DNA of 64,000 nucleotides from Ancylobacter tetraedralis (GTDB taxonomy: Bacteria > Pseudomonadota > Alphaproteobacteria > Rhizobiales > Xanthobacteraceae), in assembly GCF_014195655.1 (NCBI RefSeq), contig NZ_JACICD010000009.1, positions 1 to 64,000 of the forward strand, written 5' to 3'. Below, piece by piece: positions 1 through 13,885 of this stretch. The stretch's first letter is position 1. Every line of letters begins with the position of its first letter. The notes beneath the pieces were generated by a model. It saw only the letters and a list, made by a program, of their open reading frames with translations, made no database searches and was not told the DNA's origin. The translations under genes were made by a program, and so were the position numbers.

Positions 1-51
1 GTCGCTGCCAGGCCTGCAAAGCACAGCTCGCTTCTTCACAAACCAACAAAT

Positions 52-84
52 CCCCGCTGTGGTTACCCCACGGCGGGGTTTTTG
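52..84 (+). terminator. Rho-independent terminator
   Basis: CCCCGC(T)GTGG pairs with CCAC(G)GCGGGG around a short loop and is followed by TTTTT. It probably ends a transcript entering from left of the window. Bases 1-51 hold no gene I can identify. Confidence 0.7.
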
Positions 85-214
85 TGCGTCAAAATACGCC
101 CGCGTGCCAAAGGCAGTCGGCTTGGATGCTGTGACGCTGAAGAACTGGACCGTACGCGATCAAGCGGTGATTCTTCCCAGCTTCGAGGGCGGCCGGGCGG
201 TGTTGTAGTCGAGC
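85..214. other. Flank left of the IS element, no recognisable gene
   Basis: Short open frames cross this stretch, and one ends in TAG just before the IS end, but none resembles a protein I know. It may be the remnant of a gene cut by the insertion; that is a guess. Confidence 0.3.
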
Positions 215-277
215 TGACCTGCCACTGCGTTTTTCCTCCACGTCGATTTAGAGTGCGGCCTTCTGAAGGACGGACAG

Positions 278-544
278 ATGAAGCGAGCACGGTTCACGGA
301 AGAACAGATCATCGCGGTTTGGCGCGAGCATGAGGCTGGGGCGAAGACCGCCGATCTGGCGCGCAAGCACGGCGTCTCGGAAGCGACGCTGTACAACTGG
401 AAGGCCCGCTACGGCGGCATGGACGTGTCCGAGGCCAAGCGCCTGAAGCAGCTTGAGGACGAGAACGCCAAGCTCAAGAAGTTGCTGGCCGAACAGATGC
501 TGGATGTCGCCGCACTGCGCGAGCTTCTCGCAAAAAAATGGTAG
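278..544 (+). CDS. IS3-family transposase OrfA
   Basis: 88 residues. The N-terminal half is a helix-turn-helix that binds the IS ends (FTEEQIIAVWREHE, then KHGVSEATLYNWKARYGG). The C-terminal part is a leucine-zipper-like coiled coil (LKQLEDENAKLKKLLAEQ) used for multimerisation. The gene ends over a run of seven A at 532-538, the usual -1 slippery site by which the OrfAB fusion transposase is made; orfB is in the -1 frame and has an ATG at 538. Length and layout are normal for the family, and this gene looks intact. Confidence 0.92.
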   Translation: MKRARFTEEQIIAVWREHEAGAKTADLARKHGVSEATLYNWKARYGGMDVSEAKRLKQLEDENAKLKKLLAEQMLDVAALRELLAKKW

Positions 545-1405
545 GGCCCGTCGCCAAGCGTGAAGCTGTCGCGCATCTGCGGGCCGTGATGGGCCTCTCG
601 GAACGGCGGGCCTGCAACATTGTAGCCGCCGATCGGAAGATGGTCCGCTATCGATCTCGCCGGCCGCCGGATTTGGCCCTGCGCGCGCAGCTGCGCGAGC
701 TTGCCAATGAGCGCAGGCGCTTCGGCTATCGGCGGCTGTTCGTCCTTCTGCGCCGCTGAGCCGTCCGGGATCAACCGCATCTATCGGCTCTATCGCGAGG
801 AAGGCCTGATGGTGCGCAAGCGGCGAGCGAGACGCCGCGCCGTTGGAACACGGGCGCCGATCCTGGTCGAAGCGAAGCCCAATGCGCGCTGGTCACTGGA
901 TTTCGTCCATGACCAGTTCGCTTGCGGCCGCCGTTTCCGCATCCTGAACATCGTCGACGACGTCACGCGAGAATGCCTTGCCGCCATTCCCGACACTTCG
1001 ATTTCGGGACGGCGCGTGGCGCGCGAACTGACAGCGCTGATCGAGCGGCGGGGCAAGCCGGGCATGATCGTCTCCGATCACGGCACCGAGTTCACCTCGA
1101 ATGCCATGCTCGCCTGGGCGCACGACCACCACATTACCTGGCATTTCATCGCCCCGGGAAAACCCATGCAAAACGGCTTCTGCGAAAGCTTCAACGGCCG
1201 CATGCGCGACGAACTGCTCAATGAGAGCCTCTTCTTCGGGCTCGATTATGCACGAACGAAAATCGCAGCATGGGTTGACGACTATAACCTGCGTCGTCCT
1301 CACTCAGCGCTCGGATACATCCCGCCGGCGGCCTACGCCGCCAGTCTCAGCACCAACGCGCAATCCCGCGCAAAACCCGCCGAGGCTCTAATCGCCACTG
1401 GATGA
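538..1405 (+). pseudogene. IS3-family transposase OrfB, frameshifted
   Basis: The first part reads from 538 to a TGA at 757-759, after [14 protein letters not shown]. The rest continues in another frame with [16 protein letters not shown] and runs to 1405. Family members read LLRREGEPSGINR here, so loss of five bases (GAGGG would fit) after 756 explains the break. The catalytic core is preserved downstream: Asp in WSLDFVHD, Asp in IVSDHGTEF and Glu in [11 protein letters not shown], with 35 residues between the last two. Without the N-terminal part the product is unlikely to be active. Confidence 0.88.
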
Positions 1406-1423
1406 CAAAGCAGTGGCAGGTCA

Positions 1424-1528
1424 CAACAAATATGCCAACGGATAGCGTCGGACTGTCCCAAACGAAAAAGCCGCCGAAACCCTTTGGTTTCAGCGGCTTT
1501 TCGGTCTTCATCGGACGATGTCGGATGA
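1424..1528. other. Segment between IS and island, no gene
   Basis: Non-coding. It holds a terminator-like hairpin and ends in the left att repeat of the island. A TGTCGGA heptamer occurs a few bases before the att repeat here and also before the tRNA copy at the other end. Confidence 0.5.
1465..1502. terminator. Bidirectional terminator-like hairpin
   Basis: AAAAGCCGC(C)GAAACC pairs with GGTTTC(A)GCGGCTTTT, with A and T runs on both sides, so it could act in either direction. Confidence 0.65.
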
Positions 1529-1551
1529 TCAAATGGTGCAGGAGAGGACTC
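1529..1551. repeat. Left attachment site (attL-like copy of tRNA-Leu 3' end)
   Basis: TCAAATGGTGC followed by AGGAGAGGACTC matches 13399-13423 in the same orientation, except that two C are missing in the middle. It corresponds to the CCA end, acceptor strand and T-arm of the tRNA. Confidence 0.8.
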
Positions 1552-1608
1552 AATGGATTGAGTTAATGAATTGTAATGGAATAGATATTCATCGAGCCGT
1601 TTATCTGG

Positions 1609-1629
1609 TACCCCCAAAAATACCCCCAA
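1609..1629 (+). repeat. Island end direct repeat, left copy
   Basis: Two TACCCCC heptamers separated by five bases (AAAAA), then AA. It matches the right copy at 13272-13292 at 20 of 21 positions. Placement about 60-130 bp inside each island end suggests arm-type integrase binding sites. Confidence 0.6.
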
Positions 1630-1691
1630 TCGATGCGTGCTGCCTTTATGGATGGCCTCAACCTGCTCGCGTTATGCTGGTCGCGAGCCTC

Positions 1692-4832
<3,141 letters not shown>

Positions 4833-4898
4833 CAGACAGGGCTCCCGCTCGCCATGAGAGGCGGTTGTGGCTCATGGGTGCGCGGCAAAGGCTTTTGT

Positions 4899-4924
4899 CG
4901 ATCATACTCATCGATTTATGATCG
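4899..4924. promoter_or_regulatory. Inverted repeat between fic and hsdR (candidate operator)
   Basis: CGATCATA at 4899-4906 is repeated inverted as TATGATCG at 4917-4924 with a 10-base spacer. There is no T run, so it is not an obvious terminator. It lies 67 bp before the hsdR start. A role as operator is inference. Confidence 0.4.
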
Positions 4925-4954
4925 GCAAAGTCCCTAGCGTGGCATGGGTGATCC

Positions 4955-6069
4955 TCAAAATGCATTGTGACCTTCCGCCAGATTCAGCAGCTCAGGAAAG
5001 CACAGAACGGCGGCTCGGCGTCCGCTGCCGGCACGCAATTCGCGCAGCAACCCGTTGTCGCGACATATCCGGATAATGCGCGTGGCCGTCGGCGCGGGAA
5101 TTCCGGCCGCGTCGCGAAAATCGGACGCGCGGAAGATCGGGCGCTGGAACATCCAGTCGAGCGCGCGGACCGCATATTGGGAGTGCGTTTCCTCGGCGAT
5201 CCAGTCCTTGCGCGCTTGGTAGAGGGCGAGGATGGCCTGCACGCGGTTCTGGTTCGTCTCCGCCTGTGCGATCAGCGCCCGCAGAAAGAAGCCGCACCAA
5301 CCGGTCCAGTCGTCATCGCGGGAGATCGCCAGCAGGCGATCGTAATATTCGGCGCGGTGGCTTTCGAGATATTCGCTCAGATAGAAGTTCGGGCGCGCCA
5401 GCAGGCCACGACTGAACAGGAACAGCGGCACCAGAAGGCGGCCAAGCCGGCCGTTACCGTCGAGGAAAGGGTGGATGGCCTCGAACTCCGCATGCGCGAT
5501 CGCGAGTTGGATCAGCACGTCCGGCGCGTCGGCGTGGAGATAGGCCTCCCAAGCATCCATGGCGCCCGGCAGTTTGTCAGCCGGGGCGGGCACGAAGCGG
5601 GCCTGCTCGATGGTGCAGCCGTCGGTGCCGATCCAGTTCGGGATGCGGCGATATTCGCCGGGGTCTTTCGAGCGGCCGCGCACGCCCTGCATCAGCACGC
5701 GGTGGGTGTCGCGGATGAGGCGCTGCGACAGCGGCAGAGTTTCCAGCAGCCGCGTCGCCTCGTTCAGAGCCGCGCGATAGTTCAGCACCTCGCGGATATC
5801 GGCCTTCTTCGGCGTGCTTTCGTCGAGCGGGCCGCCTTCCGCCTCCAGCTCCAGCACCTCGCCCATGGTGGCCTGCGTGCCCTCGATGCGGCTTGAGAGC
5901 ACGGCTTCCTGCACGGTCATGGGCGAGAGCAGGACATTGGGATTCGGGATGCCGTGCAGCAGCCCGGCATAGCGGGCGATGGCGGCATTGGCCGGGCCGA
6001 TCAGCGGCAGAAGCTGCGGCCAGTCGAGCGTGGGCGGGGGAAACCGGCCCTGATGATAGAGGACGGCGT

Positions 6070-6073
<4 letters not shown>
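4955..6073 (-). CDS. Fic-domain AMP-transferase encoded in the hsd operon
   Basis: 372 residues. The Fic core motif HPFLDGNGRLGR lies at about 200-211, with the catalytic His and the Asp and Asn that bind Mg-ATP. An N-terminal inhibitory helix with SSRIEG (S-x3-E-G, about 60-65) marks a class II, self-inhibited Fic protein. The C-terminal 75 residues look like a winged helix (FRASDFRDAAGIPAPTATRIIRIC). Such enzymes add AMP to a target protein; the target cannot be told from sequence. Its ATG overlaps the hsdS stop by four bases (ATGA), so the two are translationally coupled. Intact motifs suggest an active but regulated enzyme guarding or modulating the restriction system, which is inference. 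Confidence 0.93.
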
Positions 6074-9184
<3,111 letters not shown>

Positions 9185-9240
9185 TGGCCTTCTTGGTTTC
9201 CCGTAAGCATGCGTCGATTGGTGGTGAGTCGTTCCGTATG

Positions 9241-9255
9241 CCCACCGCCGGTGGG
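9241..9255. promoter_or_regulatory. 15-bp palindrome upstream of hsdM (candidate operator)
   Basis: CCCACC-GCC-GGTGGG sits in the 112-bp gap between the recombinase gene and hsdM, with no T run. It could be an operator for the hsd operon; no direct evidence links a particular regulator. Confidence 0.35.
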
Positions 9256-9296
9256 ATAAAATCGAAGTCCGGCGGGGTAGGCAAATGCCGCGTGCC

Positions 9297-10400
9297 TCAC
9301 CCACCCGGCCATCTCCCATGCCGCACCAGCAGCGCCACCATGTCCCGCGTCAGCGCTTCGGTTGGCGGGCTTTCCACAGCCATCGCCCCGATCACCTCGC
9401 CCTGCCGGTGCGGGTCGATCCTGCCATAGCTCGTGAGCGTGGTGGCGATGTTCTCGTGGCCGAGATTCTGGCTCCAGGCGCGCAGCTCCTCCGGCGTGCG
9501 GCACATGGTCTGCGCGAGGTGGCCGAGCGTGTGGCGGAAAGAGTGCGGCGGGAAATAGGGCAGGCCGGCGCGGGTGAAGGCCTGTTTGAAGATCGTGCGG
9601 ATCGGCGAGGCGTCGGTCCAGTGCGCCCGCTCGATGCCTTGCGGCGCGAAGGCGAGGTCCGCCCCCTGTCCGATACGGGTGCGGGGAAAGAGCGGGTCGG
9701 TGGGGCCGAACAGATGCTCCTCCCGTAGCTCGCGTACCCAGTCGGTGACGACGGCGGCAAGGTCATCGCCGAGCGGGAAGAAGTAGGTGTTGATGGCCTT
9801 AGCGAACTTGGTTTCCACGCGGTTCGGGTCTTGCCGCACCAGCGGCGGCGACTTGGTGAGGTCGAGGTCGCGCAGGGATAGCGACGCCATGGCGCGGTCG
9901 CGCATCCCGGTGAGGATGGCGAAGGCGAGGAGGGCGCGGTTGCGCCGCTCGATGGCCGTTTCCGCCGGCAGGACGGCGAGGGCGGCGCGTATCTGCTCCA
10001 GGCTCGGATATTCCCGCAGCTTCGCGGCTTTGGCCTTCGCCGCGTCTTTTCGCGACGGGTTGAGATAGTCGATATCCGCCATGTGCAGCTTCGACTTGAA
10101 GCCGGGGCGCCACGCCAGCCAGAGGAAGAACTCCTTGACGGCCGTGAGCGTCGCGGTCTGCGTCGCCGCGCTCAGAGGCTCGCCGCTGCGCACGCCCTCC
10201 GTCTCGGCGAGGCGCTGCTTGAACGCCTTCGCCTGCTCCGGGCGGAAGGTCTTGAAGTCGCGCCAGCCGGTGCTGGTCTCGAAGCGCAGGAGCGCCTTGC
10301 GCACCATGTCGAGGCTCGCCTCGCTCTTGCCCTTCGCCTCCTTCAGATAATGGATATACTCGCGTTTCAGGCGCTCATTGCCGGCATTAATCTTGGTCAC
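9297..10400 (-). CDS. Tyrosine recombinase/site-specific integrase (intact)
   Basis: 367 residues. The N-terminal SAM-like core-binding domain ([32 protein letters not shown]) is followed by the catalytic domain. Visible catalytic residues are Arg in TGMRDRAM (about 163), a Lys in [16 protein letters not shown] (His-x2-Arg, about 285), His in LGHENI and the nucleophile Tyr in TLTSYGRID (about 323). All are in place, unlike the P4-type integrase of the same island. The start is GTG at 10400, three bases after the stop of the HTH/zinc gene, with AAGGA inside the end of that gene, so the two are coupled. Its DNA target is unknown: the island ends, or another locus. Confidence 0.92.
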   Translation of the reverse strand: MTKINAGNERLKREYIHYLKEAKGKSEASLDMVRKALLRFETSTGWRDFKTFRPEQAKAFKQRLAETEGVRSGEPLSAATQTATLTAVKEFFLWLAWRPGFKSKLHMADIDYLNPSRKDAAKAKAAKLREYPSLEQIRAALAVLPAETAIERRNRALLAFAILTGMRDRAMASLSLRDLDLTKSPPLVRQDPNRVETKFAKAINTYFFPLGDDLAAVVTDWVRELREEHLFGPTDPLFPRTRIGQGADLAFAPQGIERAHWTDASPIRTIFKQAFTRAGLPYFPPHSFRHTLGHLAQTMCRTPEELRAWSQNLGHENIATTLTSYGRIDPHRQGEVIGAMAVESPPTEALTRDMVALLVRHGRWPGG

Positions 10401-10403
10401 TGC

Positions 10404-10895
10404 CTATCGTCCTTTCAGGTCACCATTCAGACTGGGGACGGAACACCCGTTCAGTCTCTCCGGTGCCAGCGTCTGAAGGTCGTAGGTCTTGGCGAGCGCC
10501 GGCAGCGTCGCGCGCCGCACCGTGCGGTGTATGGTCGTGCCGCAGGTGGCGCACAGGCCGGTGAGGGCGGCGATCGCGTCGGTGCGGTGGCACACGTCCA
10601 CCATGCCGGCGGCGGCCCGCCGGGGGGCACGGCAGCGGAAGCAGAAGAATTCATCCGGCGCGCAGGTCTGGCGTCGCGCCTTCTGCCGTTCGGTCAGGAA
10701 GGCCTTCAGCTCGGCACCGCGCACCAGCACAGGGCGGGCATCGTCGATCGGCTGGAGCCCGTCTTTCAGCCATCGCCGTACCGTGTTGCGGTGGTTGCCG
10801 AGGAGCCGGGCGATCTCGGCGACGTCATAGGTGGCGGCCTGCTTCACCCGCTGCACGGGAAGGCGCCGCTGCGGCCGTTTCATCCGCGCCGGCAT
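10404..10895 (-). CDS. HTH and zinc-ribbon-like DNA-binding protein
   Basis: 163 residues. Residues 23-65 form a MerR/excisionase-like helix-turn-helix (YDVAEIARLLGNHRNTVRRWLKDGL). The middle holds CFRC (C85, C88), C102 and CATC (C115, C118), a zinc-ribbon pattern. I do not recognise a named family. It starts four bases after the AlpA-like gene and is followed three bases later by the tyrosine recombinase, so all three look like one operon. The likely role is a recombination directionality or transcription factor for the recombinase; that is inference from position. Confidence 0.75.
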   Translation of the reverse strand: MPARMKRPQRRLPVQRVKQAATYDVAEIARLLGNHRNTVRRWLKDGLQPIDDARPVLVRGAELKAFLTERQKARRQTCAPDEFFCFRCRAPRRAAAGMVDVCHRTDAIAALTGLCATCGTTIHRTVRRATLPALAKTYDLQTLAPERLNGCSVPSLNGDLKGR

Positions 10896-10899
10896 CCGC

Positions 10900-11127
10900 T
10901 CAGGCGCCCCGGCGGGTGGCGATGCGCTCGGCGATCCAGGCGTCGATTTCGCTCTCGATCCAAGCGACGCAGCGGTCGGAAAGGGCTATGGGCTCGGGAA
11001 AGCGGCCCTCGCGCATATAGGCATAGATGGTGCTGCGGCTCAGGCAGGTGCGGGCCTTGACCTGCTCCAGCCGTATCAGCGTGGCGCGGGCGGTGGTCGC
11101 GGTCGTCTCGGTCTTGATGGCGCTCAT
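10900..11127 (-). CDS. AlpA-family excisionase/regulator
   Basis: 75 residues from the ATG at 11127, which has GGAG nine bases upstream; a longer frame to 11223 lacks such support. The sequence LIRLEQVKARTCLSRSTIYAYMREGRFPEPIALSDRCVAWIESEIDAWI is the classic AlpA/MerR-like winged helix found in P4-type islands, where it activates the integrase gene or aids excision. It heads the alpA-HTH-recombinase cluster. Confidence 0.9.
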   Translation of the reverse strand: MSAIKTETTATTARATLIRLEQVKARTCLSRSTIYAYMREGRFPEPIALSDRCVAWIESEIDAWIAERIATRRGA

Positions 11128-11257
11128 GGCGTCCGTCTCCGTTCGTTGGAACATAGACGGAACATGAATGGATGCGCCGGGCGAAAATAGCCGGACGGCT
11201 TGTAAAAAACCCTTATCTATCAATTGTTAGGGTGGGGGAGAGGCGGCGCCGCTGCTT

Positions 11258-11947
11258 TCAGAAGGGTATTTCGTCATCCTCCCCCCAATTGACCGCACGG
11301 AGAGGAGGGTTCTCGGCAGCCCTACTGAAGGTTCCACGGAAGGAGGGGGAGGGTTCTGACGGAAGAGCAGGGGTGGTTGGCGCGCCGCCCTTCTGATTCC
11401 AGTTCGCTACCTTCGCGATTTCCTCGATGCCGGTACGATTCGGCGTGCCGTCCTTGTTCAGTAGGTCGTATTCGGCGGCGTGCTCGGTGAGCCACGTTTC
11501 CAACGCCCGCTTCGGGGACTTTCCGCGCAACAGTTCAGGACCGGACGTTACCGCTTCCCACGCGGCCAGCGCGGCGGCGAGTTTCGGGGCGTGGAACGGG
11601 CTAGATTTCTGCGCGGGCGTGTGTCGGGCCGACGTGGGAGGGCCGAAGATGGTGTCCTTCATATCGCGCCCCGCTAGCCATCCTCGAAGCGAATCAAGGC
11701 TGATCAGCGTGTCATCCCAATCGTACCGGCCGTTATCGTAGTGCGAGATTGTTGAGGGAGCGATTGTCCCGCTTGCCACCGCACTGGTCAACAGCATCAC
11801 ATAGACAGCCGTGGCGTCCTGAGTGCTCAAAGGTAGCGAGCTATAACGTAGCCGCCATAATGGAGATGGGTCTAACCCTTTGAGCAAGAGAGCAATCTGA
11901 TAGACATTCAGAGCGTCCGCTTTTGTCCAATGTTCGAGATTTGCCAT
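11258..11947 (-). CDS. Island hypothetical protein with SSB-like C-terminal tip
   Basis: 229 residues, soluble, family unknown to me by name. The N-terminal third is helical (ADALNVYQIALLLKGLDP). Residues about 120-190 resemble a segment common in island proteins (ALAAWEAVTSGPELLRGKSPKRALETWL, then IEEIAKVANWNQKGGAPTTP). A linker rich in Pro, Ser and Arg follows, and the protein ends in WGEDDEIPF. That end closely matches the acidic tip of bacterial SSB (DDDIPF), which recruits RecO, RecG, PriA and other repair proteins. It stands alone between the integrase and the AlpA cluster. A link to DNA replication or repair partners is inference. Confidence 0.75.
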   Translation of the reverse strand: MANLEHWTKADALNVYQIALLLKGLDPSPLWRLRYSSLPLSTQDATAVYVMLLTSAVASGTIAPSTISHYDNGRYDWDDTLISLDSLRGWLAGRDMKDTIFGPPTSARHTPAQKSSPFHAPKLAAALAAWEAVTSGPELLRGKSPKRALETWLTEHAAEYDLLNKDGTPNRTGIEEIAKVANWNQKGGAPTTPALPSEPSPSFRGTFSRAAENPPLRAVNWGEDDEIPF

Positions 11948-12033
11948 GACGCAGCGATCCCCATGTTTCGCCTATTATGCGCCGATGGCTTCCGCCGTCT
12001 TCCAGTAGCGTGCGCTTTCCCCACTATCCGAGG

Positions 12034-13236
12034 TCAATCCGCCTTTGCGCCCGGCATCTTGATCTTCTCCAAGTAGTCAGCCCACCAAGTCATCATGCGG
12101 GTGCGCTCCTCCCAGTGTTCGCCGCGCGTATAGGCGCGCCGAACTTCGTTGCGCTCGGCGTGGGCGAGTTGGCGCTCGATGGCGTCAGGATTCCAAAGCC
12201 CGCTTTCGTTCAGCAGGGTCGAGGCCGTGGCGCGGAAGCCGTGCGCGGTGGCAACGTCCGCCGTGAAGCCGAGCCGTCGCAGCGCGCCGTTGAGCGTGTT
12301 CTCGCTGATCGGCTTGTGCCCGGCGCCGATGCCCGGAAAGACGAAGGGCTGGTTGCCGGTGAGGCGCCGTAGATCGCGCAGGATGGTGAGCGCCTGCGGT
12401 GGCAGCGGCACGCGATGGGGGCGGCGCATCTTCATCCGTTCGGCCGGTATCGACCATATCGCCTTGTCGAGGTCGAATTCCGCTCATGTCGCGAGGCGCA
12501 GTTCGCCGGGACGGGGAAACAGCAGGGGAAGCAGACGCAGGGCGGCAACGCTTGCCGGCTGGCCTTCATAGCCGTCGATGGCGCGAAGCAGTGCGCCGAG
12601 GCTCTTGGGCGTCGTCACGGCGGCACGGTGCGTCACCTTCGGGGTTGTCAGGGCGTCGCGCAGGGCGAAAGTCGGGTCGTTCTCCGCCCGCGCGGTGGCA
12701 ATCGCGAAGCGGAAGACGGCGCCGAGCGCGGCCCGCATCCGCCGCGCCGTCTCGTGCCGGCCGGTCTCCTCGATGGCGCGCAGAACCTCCAGAAGTTCCT
12801 TCGCTGTGATCGTGGCGACGTCGCGCTCGCCGAGCTTGGGATAGGCGAAGCCGAGCAGCCAGCGCCGCTTGTTCAGCGTGATATCGGCGAGGCCTTCGCG
12901 CTCCAGCTTGGCTAAATGCTCCTCGGCGATGGCCCGGAAGGTGTTTGTCACGGCGGCTTTCGCTTTCTGCCGCGCCTCCTTCTTCAGGGCGGAGGGGTCA
13001 AAGCCGTCCGCAAGCTGCCGCCGCGCCTCCGTGCGCCGCTCGCGCGCCTTGGCCAGAGTCACATCGGGATAGGGTCCGATCGCGAGGACTTTCTCACGCC
13101 GGCCGACACGGTATTTCAGCCTCCACAGGCGGGAGCCGGTTGGATTGACAAGGAGATAGAGCCCACCGCCGTCAGCGAGCTTGTAGGGCTTCGCGGCAGC
13201 CTTTGCGGCGCGGATGGCGACTTCGGTAAGCGCCAT
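12034..13236 (-). pseudogene. P4-type tyrosine integrase, interrupted by in-frame TGA
   Basis: A 401-codon frame from ATG 13236 to the stop at 12034-12036. The N-terminal DUF4102 arm-binding domain (MALTEVAIRAAKAAAKPYKLADGGGLYLLV), the core-binding domain and the first catalytic Arg (RPGELRLA, about 242) are normal. Codon 251, at 12484-12486, is TGA, where relatives have Trp (LRxAxW-x-EFDLDKA). The same frame continues with AEFDLDKAIWSIPAERMKMRRPHRVPL, His-x2-Arg in TAHGFRATAST, and the Tyr in RRAYTRGEHWEER. A single G-to-A change (TGG to TGA) explains it. The truncated product lacks His, second Arg and Tyr and should be inactive. Confidence 0.92.
12484..12486 (-). other. Premature TGA codon in integrase
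   Basis: TCA on the plus strand, TGA in the gene, at a conserved Trp position. Both sides are in the same frame, so this is a point nonsense mutation and not a frameshift. Confidence 0.9.
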
Positions 13237-13271
13237 AGGTGTATATGGCCTTGGATGAGGTTTTTCGGCGA

Positions 13272-13292
13272 TACCCCCGAAAATACCCCCAA
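13272..13292 (+). repeat. Island end direct repeat, right copy
   Basis: TACCCCC, five bases (GAAAA), TACCCCC, AA. It differs from the copy at 1609-1629 at one base. It lies between the integrase start and the tRNA, in the position of an integrase arm site or integrase promoter. Confidence 0.6.
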
Positions 13293-13398
13293 AAGTGCCG
13301 GCTTCCAACGGAAAAAGCCGGATCTTCCCGGAACCTCTAAGGTCGGGAAACCCAGCATTTTCAACGAATTTTGGAAGTTGTCGGACCTTGCAAAAAGG

Positions 13399-13423
13399 TC
13401 AAATGGTGCCCAGGAGAGGACTC
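13399..13423. repeat. Right attachment site inside tRNA-Leu 3' end
   Basis: Direct-repeat partner of 1529-1551, covering the tRNA CCA end and T-arm plus five bases downstream of the tRNA. Confidence 0.8.
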
Positions 13424-13488
13424 GAACCTCCACGGTGTTACCCACTGGTACCTGAAACCAGCGCGTCTACCAATTCCGCCACCTGGGC
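13404..13488 (-). tRNA. tRNA-Leu(CAG)
   Basis: 85 nt on the minus strand with encoded CCA. The acceptor GCCCAGG pairs with CCTGGGC. The anticodon stem CTGGT/ACCAG holds the loop TTCAGGT, so the anticodon is CAG. A long variable arm and the T-loop GGTTCGAGTCC mark a class II leucine tRNA. The gene was regenerated intact by the island insertion at its 3' end. Confidence 0.95.
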
Positions 13489-13885
13489 ACAGCCTGTCGG
13501 CCATGGCGGGGAGACATAGTCGGGGACCCTCGGTCTTGTCAACGAGGCTTTGATGAACTCGCTCCGGTTCGTGCGAGTTATTCACATGCCGGCGTCTTCC
13601 GGTCTCCCTGGGCCGTTGCGGGCGTTCGCTCGCGGGGGCTGCCGGCTCGGCTCGGACTCTGGCGCCGGAACAGCGTGCCGCCGAGGATGGCCGCCGGACG
13701 GATGCCGTCGACCGGAATGACAGGGCCGGGCGTATGGCCGGGCGTGTCCAGAACAGCGACGCCCCTGCCGTTCCGGGCGGGTTTCGGCGCGGGAGCGCCA
13801 TTGCGTGGTATACACGCGCTGGACGCTGGGGCGGCGGCGCGCTAATCGTCGGTCAGTCCCCATTGCCGGGCCGGGAGGAGAGCCG
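13489..13885. other. Intergenic region upstream of tRNA-Leu and of the NDUFA9-like gene
   Basis: No convincing gene. It holds the tRNA promoter at its left end and, at 13803-13817, the imperfect palindrome GCGTGGTATACACGC, a possible control site of the rightward gene. Confidence 0.5.
13513..13542 (-). promoter_or_regulatory. Sigma-70 promoter of tRNA-Leu
   Basis: On the minus strand, TTGACA (13537-13542), an 18-base spacer, then TATGTC (13513-13518), 25 bases before the tRNA. Confidence 0.65.

Larger units (their letters stand above)
215..1423 (+). mobile_element. IS3-family insertion sequence, 1209 bp, transposase defective
   Basis: The ends are perfect 14-bp inverted repeats: TGACCTGCCACTGC at 215-228 and its reverse complement at 1410-1423. 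Inside lie the two overlapping frames typical of the IS3 family: an HTH orfA and an rve-type orfB with a DD(35)E triad. The proteins resemble the IS407 subgroup (from memory). The flanking four bases (GAGC left, CAAC right) do not match, so no target duplication is visible. The orfB frame is broken near 757, so this copy probably cannot transpose on its own. Confidence 0.9.

Noticed and set aside
10083-11060. 325-codon plus-strand frame opposite the AlpA/HTH/recombinase cluster
   Set aside because: The opposite strand carries three coherent DNA-binding/recombinase proteins with tight gene spacing.
12034-12435. Separate small integrase gene starting at 12435
   Set aside because: It is in the same frame as the upstream part and has the C-terminal half of the same fold, so it is one gene split by TGA.
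13361-13801. Minus-strand open frame over the tRNA region
   Set aside because: It covers the tRNA-Leu gene and its promoter and has no family features.
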